From an uncultured bacterium (GTDB taxonomy: Bacteria; Armatimonadota; JACIXR01): 34,758 bases of DNA. Both the position numbers and the translations under genes were made by a program. Shown piece after piece: positions 31,368-34,758 of this stretch; position 1 is the first letter of the stretch, and every line of letters starts with the position of its first letter. Location: contig CALITO010000020.1 in the NCBI GenBank assembly GCA_938041455.1, positions 1-34,758 on the forward strand, in the 5' to 3' direction. Under the pieces are notes generated by a model. The model did not search any database. It was not told the DNA's origin and worked only from the letters and a program-made list of their open reading frames with translations.

Positions 31368-32048
31368 TCAGCGATAATAATACCACCTAGGGGGAACGAT
31401 GTAGCGGGCGTAGAGGTAGCCGAAGGCGAAGCCACCTATATGCGCCCAGAAGGCTATCCCTCCTGTGTCTCCTGCGAAGGGAAGGAAGAAGAGCCCCTCC
31501 AGAACCTGCCAGATGAACCAGAAAAAAAGGTAGAAAAAGGCAGGTATCTCCATAATGGTGAAAAACATAAAGAAGAAGACAATGGAGGAAATACGAGCGA
31601 AAGGGAAGAGGACGAAATAGGCTCCCATAACTGCCGCTATCGCTCCACTTGCCCCCACAACTGGCACCTTGGAGAAGGGAGATATTATCAGTTGGACGAT
31701 ATTCGCTATAACCCCTCCCCCAACATAAAAAAGCAAGAATTTGAAATGCCCCAACCTATCCTCTACATTGTCCCCGAATATCCAAAGGAAAAGCATATTC
31801 CCCAATATGTGAAGCCATCCCCCATGAAGGAAAAGGGATGTGAAAAGTGTAAGGAAAAAGGGAAGTCCGGGAACTACATCGGGTCGAAAAAGGCGTGTGG
31901 GAACCATCCCACAGGTATAAAAAAGCCTTATTTGTTGCTCCCTCGTGAGGGAGACCTCGTAGAGGAAAACGAGGAAGTTCAGAGAGATAAGAAGAACAGT
32001 GATTATTGGATATCTCCGGGAAGGGATATTATCTCTAATAGGAATCAA
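31368..32048 (-). CDS. Rhomboid-family intramembrane serine protease
   Basis: 226 aa with six or seven hydrophobic helices. The N-terminus 'MIPIRDNIPSRRYP' is the usual cytoplasmic opening of bacterial rhomboids. 'HGGWLHILGNMLFLWIFGDNVED' is helix 2 with its oxyanion His/Asn. Catalytic Ser134 lies in 'VVGASGAIAAVMGAYF' and the partner His203 in 'FWAHIGGFAFGYLYAR', so both dyad residues are present. It cleaves membrane proteins within the bilayer; its substrate is unknown. The start is TTG 32048, preceded by a GGGG-rich stretch. The TTG overlaps the TGA of a 32-codon glutaredoxin-like frame, which may supply ribosomes by reinitiation. Confidence 0.92.
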   Translation of the reverse strand: MIPIRDNIPSRRYPIITVLLISLNFLVFLYEVSLTREQQIRLFYTCGMVPTRLFRPDVVPGLPFFLTLFTSLFLHGGWLHILGNMLFLWIFGDNVEDRLGHFKFLLFYVGGGVIANIVQLIISPFSKVPVVGASGAIAAVMGAYFVLFPFARISSIVFFFMFFTIMEIPAFFYLFFWFIWQVLEGLFFLPFAGDTGGIAFWAHIGGFAFGYLYARYIVPPRWYYYR

Positions 32049-32143
32049 ATTCCCAGCCCCTTTTCTGTTTCACTCGCTAGATACTCATTAGCCATAAGAC
32101 AATAAGGGCAACGAGTGGCAGTGCAAACAATAACTCTCTTCAT
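32045..32143 (-). pseudogene. Truncated glutaredoxin-like protein (32 codons)
   Basis: This short frame reads 'MKRVIVCTATRCPYCLMANEYL' and ends 10 residues later. A beta strand plus C-P-Y-C active site and the following helix is the classic first third of a glutaredoxin/NrdH (about 75-80 aa in full), but the rest of the fold is absent. Its TGA overlaps the TTG start of the rhomboid gene. A TACAAT box lies 6 nt before the ATG and no Shine-Dalgarno is seen. It could be a relic left when the rhomboid gene was joined to it, or a short translated leader that couples to the rhomboid. No thioredoxin-fold protein of 32 residues is expected to fold alone. Confidence 0.5.
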
Positions 32144-32149
32144 AATTTT

Positions 32150-32155
32150 ATTGTA
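32150..32155 (-). promoter_or_regulatory. -10 box before the glutaredoxin fragment/rhomboid unit
   Basis: TACAAT on the minus strand ends 6 nt before ATG 32143, giving a predicted leaderless transcript. The -35 region is poorly defined (TTAACT at 16-nt spacing). Confidence 0.4.
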
Positions 32156-32195
32156 ATAAATATAACTCAACAGTTAACTATTTTAATTTAAATTT

Positions 32196-32209
32196 CGGTT
32201 TTGTTGAAT
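32196..32209. repeat. 14-bp copy of the zinc-operator arm
   Basis: CGGTTTTGTTGAAT here is identical to 25535-25548, which contains the left arm of the palindrome upstream of the zinc operon. The right arm is missing, but TCAACA at 32167-32172 and TGTTGA at 32202-32207 form a widely spaced inverted pair. It lies in the divergent spacer between the glutaredoxin fragment/rhomboid unit and the amidase gene. Possibly a half-site for the same regulator. Confidence 0.4.
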
Positions 32210-32280
32210 AAAGGAAAAAGTGAAAGATACCCCCTCTTGCGCGGTTTCTCTCCTTCCTTAAATCAACGCTTCAAAAATAC

Positions 32281-32309
32281 TTGCACAATTTTAAATATTA
32301 TGTTACTAT
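32281..32309 (+). promoter_or_regulatory. Promoter of the amidase gene
   Basis: TTGCAC (32281-32286) and TACTAT (32304-32309) are 17 nt apart, with TGT before the -10 (extended type), in an A/T-rich region. The leader would be about 50 nt and includes the possible Shine-Dalgarno hairpin. Confidence 0.4.
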
Positions 32310-32323
32310 TTTTTATTACATAA

Positions 32324-32359
32324 CCTCCCTCTTGGGTGGGTTAAAAACAAAGAGGAGGG
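32324..32359 (+). promoter_or_regulatory. Leader hairpin that can mask the amidase Shine-Dalgarno
   Basis: CCTCCCTCTT (32324-32333) can pair with AAGAGGAGGG (32350-32359), six bases perfectly, then one mismatch, one G-T pair and two more pairs, around a 16-nt loop. The 3' strand is the Shine-Dalgarno of ATG 32366. This would hide the ribosome site at low temperature; the function is inference. Confidence 0.35.
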
Positions 32360-32365
32360 ATTAAT

Positions 32366-33619
32366 ATGTTAAGGAAGTGGCTATCTGTGTTGTTGGAGAG
32401 GCTTCTCTCTCGGAGGGAGTATTGTAGCCTCCTATTGAGCTTGGCACTTGGGGTTTCCCTCTCTTGGGCGGACCCTATTGCGGTGGATTTGCACGCTCGC
32501 TGGTGTCCCGACTTAACCGCTTCTCCCCCAGAGTGGCGGTGCGTCAAAGGTGGAACAGTTGCTGGAGGGGTAGAGTTCCATATCATCGCCAATTTCAGTT
32601 CCCCCGTAACGGGATTCACAGTTGACTCAGTTGACATAACGGAGCAGACAAATGTCCACGAGCCCCAGCATTATCACTCCGATGGTCCATTGAGCACGAC
32701 AACTTACAGTTCACCCCCTTATAATGTTTGCTCCTCTCCCCCCACAGGTTATCAGGTTTGGGTAGTCTGCACGCTTAATCCCCCCTTCTCCACCTTCTCC
32801 TATCACAACACATCTTATCTCGTATCCGTCAATTATCACTATATGATAATGGGGGGTCCCTTTCGACCACCCTCAAGGGTAGATGGCAACCTAAGCATAA
32901 CCGTGAACTTCCAGAACCTCACAGTTGAGGCTCAGCCGGAGTATCTAATTAACGATCCGGGAAAGGGACACCACAATACCGCCATCACCTTCCAACTGAG
33001 CTCCGCCCAGAAGAAATACTGCTCAGCCACCATCTTCCTCTACTCCTCCGAAGGTCAACTTATAAAACAGGAGACAATAAACAACCTCCTTTGCCCTGGC
33101 ACCCATACCTATCAATGGAATGGGAAAATAACCCAGGGAACTCCCCCCACTAATAGATTAGTACCCAGGGGAATATATCTCTACGATATAGAAGTAGTGG
33201 GTGCTTCGCCCTACGATGTTGATTTCCGCTGTAGCAGGAACTTGAAGATAACACAGACGAAGTGGGAGACAGTGGGTGGCTTAGAAGATTGTGCAAGTTG
33301 GGACGGTGTCTCTCCCATTCCCCCTCCCCAGGAGAAGATATCCTATGTCCTTGAGGATACCTCGGCTAAAAACGCATATTCAGCGAAGATGACTGTATTT
33401 AACGGAAAAATCCAGAAAATAGACGAAGAAGAAAGTGGCACGGTGACGAACTTGCCCAACACAGCCAACACCATATGGAACGAGAAGATATTGAATATAC
33501 AGCTTGTCCCTGAAGATTTTCCCTATATCTCCCTCGTCTCAGCCATAGATGACCACCCAGAAACGGACAAAGCCCACAGAAGGAAACCCGCCTTAGAGAA
33601 AAATTCACAAAAAAATTAA
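32366..33619 (+). CDS. N-terminal part of a secreted cell-wall amidase (Ig-like and FlgD-like domains), frameshifted
   Basis: 417 codons. A basic N-terminus and signal (YCSLLLSLALGVSLSWA) are followed by an Ig-like domain (~40-180: 'GGVEFHIIANFSSPVTGFTVDSVDI'). A FlgD-type Ig domain follows (~200-300): 'TAITFQLSS', 'CPGTHTYQWNGKITQGTP', 'PRGIYLYDIEVVG'. The frame ends at TAA 33617-33619, just after an A7 run (33609-33615). Removing one A from that run would continue the frame straight into the amidase catalytic domain of the next entry ('SQK' then 'IKFWWGVIIDYGHGAGDPG'), so the two parts were probably one ~695-aa protein. GAGGAGGG (32352-32359) is the ribosome site. The domain order (binding domains, then amidase) is sensible for envelope hydrolases. 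Confidence 0.7.
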   Translation: MLRKWLSVLLERLLSRREYCSLLLSLALGVSLSWADPIAVDLHARWCPDLTASPPEWRCVKGGTVAGGVEFHIIANFSSPVTGFTVDSVDITEQTNVHEPQHYHSDGPLSTTTYSSPPYNVCSSPPTGYQVWVVCTLNPPFSTFSYHNTSYLVSVNYHYMIMGGPFRPPSRVDGNLSITVNFQNLTVEAQPEYLINDPGKGHHNTAITFQLSSAQKKYCSATIFLYSSEGQLIKQETINNLLCPGTHTYQWNGKITQGTPPTNRLVPRGIYLYDIEVVGASPYDVDFRCSRNLKITQTKWETVGGLEDCASWDGVSPIPPPQEKISYVLEDTSAKNAYSAKMTVFNGKIQKIDEEESGTVTNLPNTANTIWNEKILNIQLVPEDFPYISLVSAIDDHPETDKAHRRKPALEKNSQKN

Positions 33620-34457
33620 GTTCTGGTGGGGAGTAATAATAGATTATGGGCACGGTGCGGGGGATCCTGGTAACCTAGGTTCTATGTATAAGGATAAAGA
33701 AACCGGGAAATGGATAGAAAGATACCCTTGGGTTGAAGCTGATTCCAACACTTGGATAGGGTATATGCTAATGCGTAGCTTAGAATTTCATAATAATAAT
33801 AACTGTTCCTGTGAAAAAGACTACGGCTATTTGCTCAAGCAGGTACCACAGAAACCCCCTAGTGAACAAGCTAAAGAAGCAGCTAAGAGGCATAATATAA
33901 AATCAGCCTATAGAGTTCAGAGAGCGAGTGATGTATATAAGGAGGAGCAGCGTTTTAAGAAAGAATTAAAAGAAAAAAGGAAGATTGAAAACCCTGAAAG
34001 GTTTGTATTTGTATCCGTTCATTGTAACTCTTTGGGGCGCCCTGATGACCCGAAACATCCTGTGCCTAATCCCACTCGTGCCAGTAATTATGTAATTTAT
34101 AGGTTTCCAGAGGATTACACGCTAGCGGAGAAGATAGCATCAGCTTTGAAATCATATTTGCCGCTGAAGGAGATAGATCTTCCGCCCGATCCCCGCATAG
34201 GACGAACCACATCCATAAAATATGCCCCTCCCCATGAGAAGGATAGCCCCAGATATATGAAACTTCTGGTGCTTTCCCGTTCCTCTCTTAAGCCCATAGG
34301 AGAGATTGGTTGCAGGTGCCCAGGATGTTTAATAGAGAATGTTACCTTGACCAATTACGAGGACGAAGATTATGTTAGCAGTTCATGGGAGGGGCCTTCC
34401 TGGTTAGGATGGGTTATACACTTGGGTATAGACAAATATGTGGAAAGCCAACCATAA
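33597..34457 (+). CDS. C-terminal catalytic part: N-acetylmuramoyl-L-alanine amidase (Amidase_3), frameshifted
   Basis: This frame is open from 33597, but has no start codon before ATG 33684, which already lies past the first catalytic motif. The Amidase_3 zinc site is visible: His in 'VIIDYGHGAGDPGNLGS' (family D-x-G-H-G-G-x-D-x-G), Glu in 'YPWVEADSN', His in 'FVSVHCNSLG', and the catalytic Glu in 'PIGEIGCRCPGCLIEN'. It cleaves the amide between MurNAc and the stem peptide. Cysteines around the final motif are unusual. Taken alone from ATG 33684 it would lack its first zinc ligand, so it must be read with the upstream gene, either through a sequencing or assembly error, a real mutation, or slippage at the A7 run. 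Confidence 0.75.
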   Translation, partial: RKIHKKIKFWWGVIIDYGHGAGDPGNLGSMYKDKETGKWIERYPWVEADSNTWIGYMLMRSLEFHNNNNCSCEKDYGYLLKQVPQKPPSEQAKEAAKRHNIKSAYRVQRASDVYKEEQRFKKELKEKRKIENPERFVFVSVHCNSLGRPDDPKHPVPNPTRASNYVIYRFPEDYTLAEKIASALKSYLPLKEIDLPPDPRIGRTTSIKYAPPHEKDSPRYMKLLVLSRSSLKPIGEIGCRCPGCLIENVTLTNYEDEDYVSSSWEGPSWLGWVIHLGIDKYVESQP

Positions 34458-34478
34458 TAAGAAAGGAGGTAGAGTGAG

Positions 34479-34758
34479 ATGAGATTATTAAAATTTATGC
34501 TTATAGTTTTAATAGGGAGTTTGTGGCTGGGGATAGTCTCCCTCTGCTGGGAAGACGAGGAGGAGATGTTATCTGAGGAAGAAGAGCTACGCTTAATTCC
34601 TTACATTGGCAACCTCGCCTGGTCTCCGGATGGTAGTAAAATAGCGTTTGTAGGTTATTTGCAAGGTGTTGATCACCCCCCCGACATATATGTAGTAAAT
34701 ATTTACACTAAGGAGATCGTCAATCTGACTAATACACCGGATATCGGCGAGAATGGAC
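34479..34758 (+). CDS. TolB/PD40-like beta-propeller protein, N-terminal end (partial)
   Basis: The gene runs off the window after 93 codons. A signal segment (LLKFMLIVLIGSLWLGIVSLC) contains a Cys that could be a lipobox residue. An acidic Glu-rich stretch follows, then the first propeller blade: 'LAWSPDGSKIAFVG' and 'DIYVVNIYTKEIVNLTNTP', the classic PD40/WD40-like blade of TolB and related periplasmic proteins. GAAAGGAGGT (34461-34470) precedes the ATG by 8 nt, 21 nt after the amidase stop, so co-transcription with the amidase is likely. The number of blades and further domains cannot be seen. Confidence 0.75.
   Translation, partial: MRLLKFMLIVLIGSLWLGIVSLCWEDEEEMLSEEEELRLIPYIGNLAWSPDGSKIAFVGYLQGVDHPPDIYVVNIYTKEIVNLTNTPDIGENG

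Noticed and set aside
31440-32105. 221-codon plus-strand frame opposite the rhomboid gene
   Set aside because: The translation is low-complexity Lys/Glu-rich, without motifs, while the minus strand carries an intact Ser/His rhomboid dyad.
1-34758. tRNA, rRNA, CRISPR array, insertion sequence or prophage
   Set aside because: No cloverleaf-like gene, regularly spaced repeat series, transposase or phage structural gene was recognised by eye; a tRNA scan was not possible here.

Overview
This window looks like a piece of a thermophilic, saccharolytic, Gram-negative-type bacterial chromosome of moderate G+C. The best guess is an Armatimonadota-like lineage (Fervidibacter-type). Three things point there: a prepilin-type protein with an H-X9-DG motif, very large secreted carbohydrate-active proteins beside a creatininase-family gene, and a GH57 branching enzyme. 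That assignment rests on gene content and memory; no marker gene was placed phylogenetically. No rRNA, tRNA, CRISPR array or intact mobile element was recognised.

Layout. (1) 1-9789, + strand: the tail of a LacI-type regulator, an inverted repeat, then a same-strand run of prepilin-like protein, TIM-barrel glycosidase-like protein, creatininase-family hydrolase, a 1050-aa secreted protein with a duplicated carbohydrate-binding-like module, and a secreted GH5-like glycosidase. It reads as a LacI-controlled polysaccharide-use locus. (2) 9839-14070, - strand: a sugar nucleotidyltransferase with a degenerate phosphomannomutase half, translationally coupled to a GH57 glucan branching enzyme. (3) 14166-17175, - strand: three overlapping genes of the 2-hydroxyacyl-CoA dehydratase/activase superfamily (activase plus two mutually paralogous [Fe-S]-type subunits), with a promoter almost on top of the first start codon. 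(4) 17276-21557, - strand: a Tat-exported L-fucose-isomerase-like protein and a large secreted beta-helix protein. (5) 21650-25518, - strand: a zinc-type ABC uptake operon (small His/Cys membrane protein, outer-membrane barrel, solute-binding protein, ATPase, permease) behind a near-perfect 25-bp palindrome that overlaps its promoter. (6) 25627-28286, + strand: secG, a xylose-isomerase-like TIM-barrel protein and cysS. (7) 28272-29712, - strand: an intact SPPY-type DNA methyltransferase downstream of a frameshifted restriction endonuclease gene that resembles the ThaI family. (8) 29813-34758: a VanW-family protein, a short decayed stretch, a rhomboid protease preceded by a 32-codon glutaredoxin-like fragment, a cell-wall amidase split by a frameshift at an A7 run, and the start of a TolB/PD40-like propeller lipoprotein.

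Recurring themes. Four genes (17175-, 25518-, 29813+, 32143-) have a good -10 box only 6-12 nt before the ATG and no Shine-Dalgarno, which suggests leaderless or near-leaderless transcripts. Other genes in the same window carry strong AGGAGG sites. Several genes are broken or decaying: the restriction enzyme, the glutaredoxin fragment, the amidase, and possibly the N-terminus of the gene at 1171. No single gene cluster is convincingly a wholly new system. The strongest candidates for follow-up are the activase plus twin-subunit operon without a recognisable dehydratase pathway, the zinc locus with its palindrome and outer-membrane partner, and the secreted isomerase/beta-helix pair.
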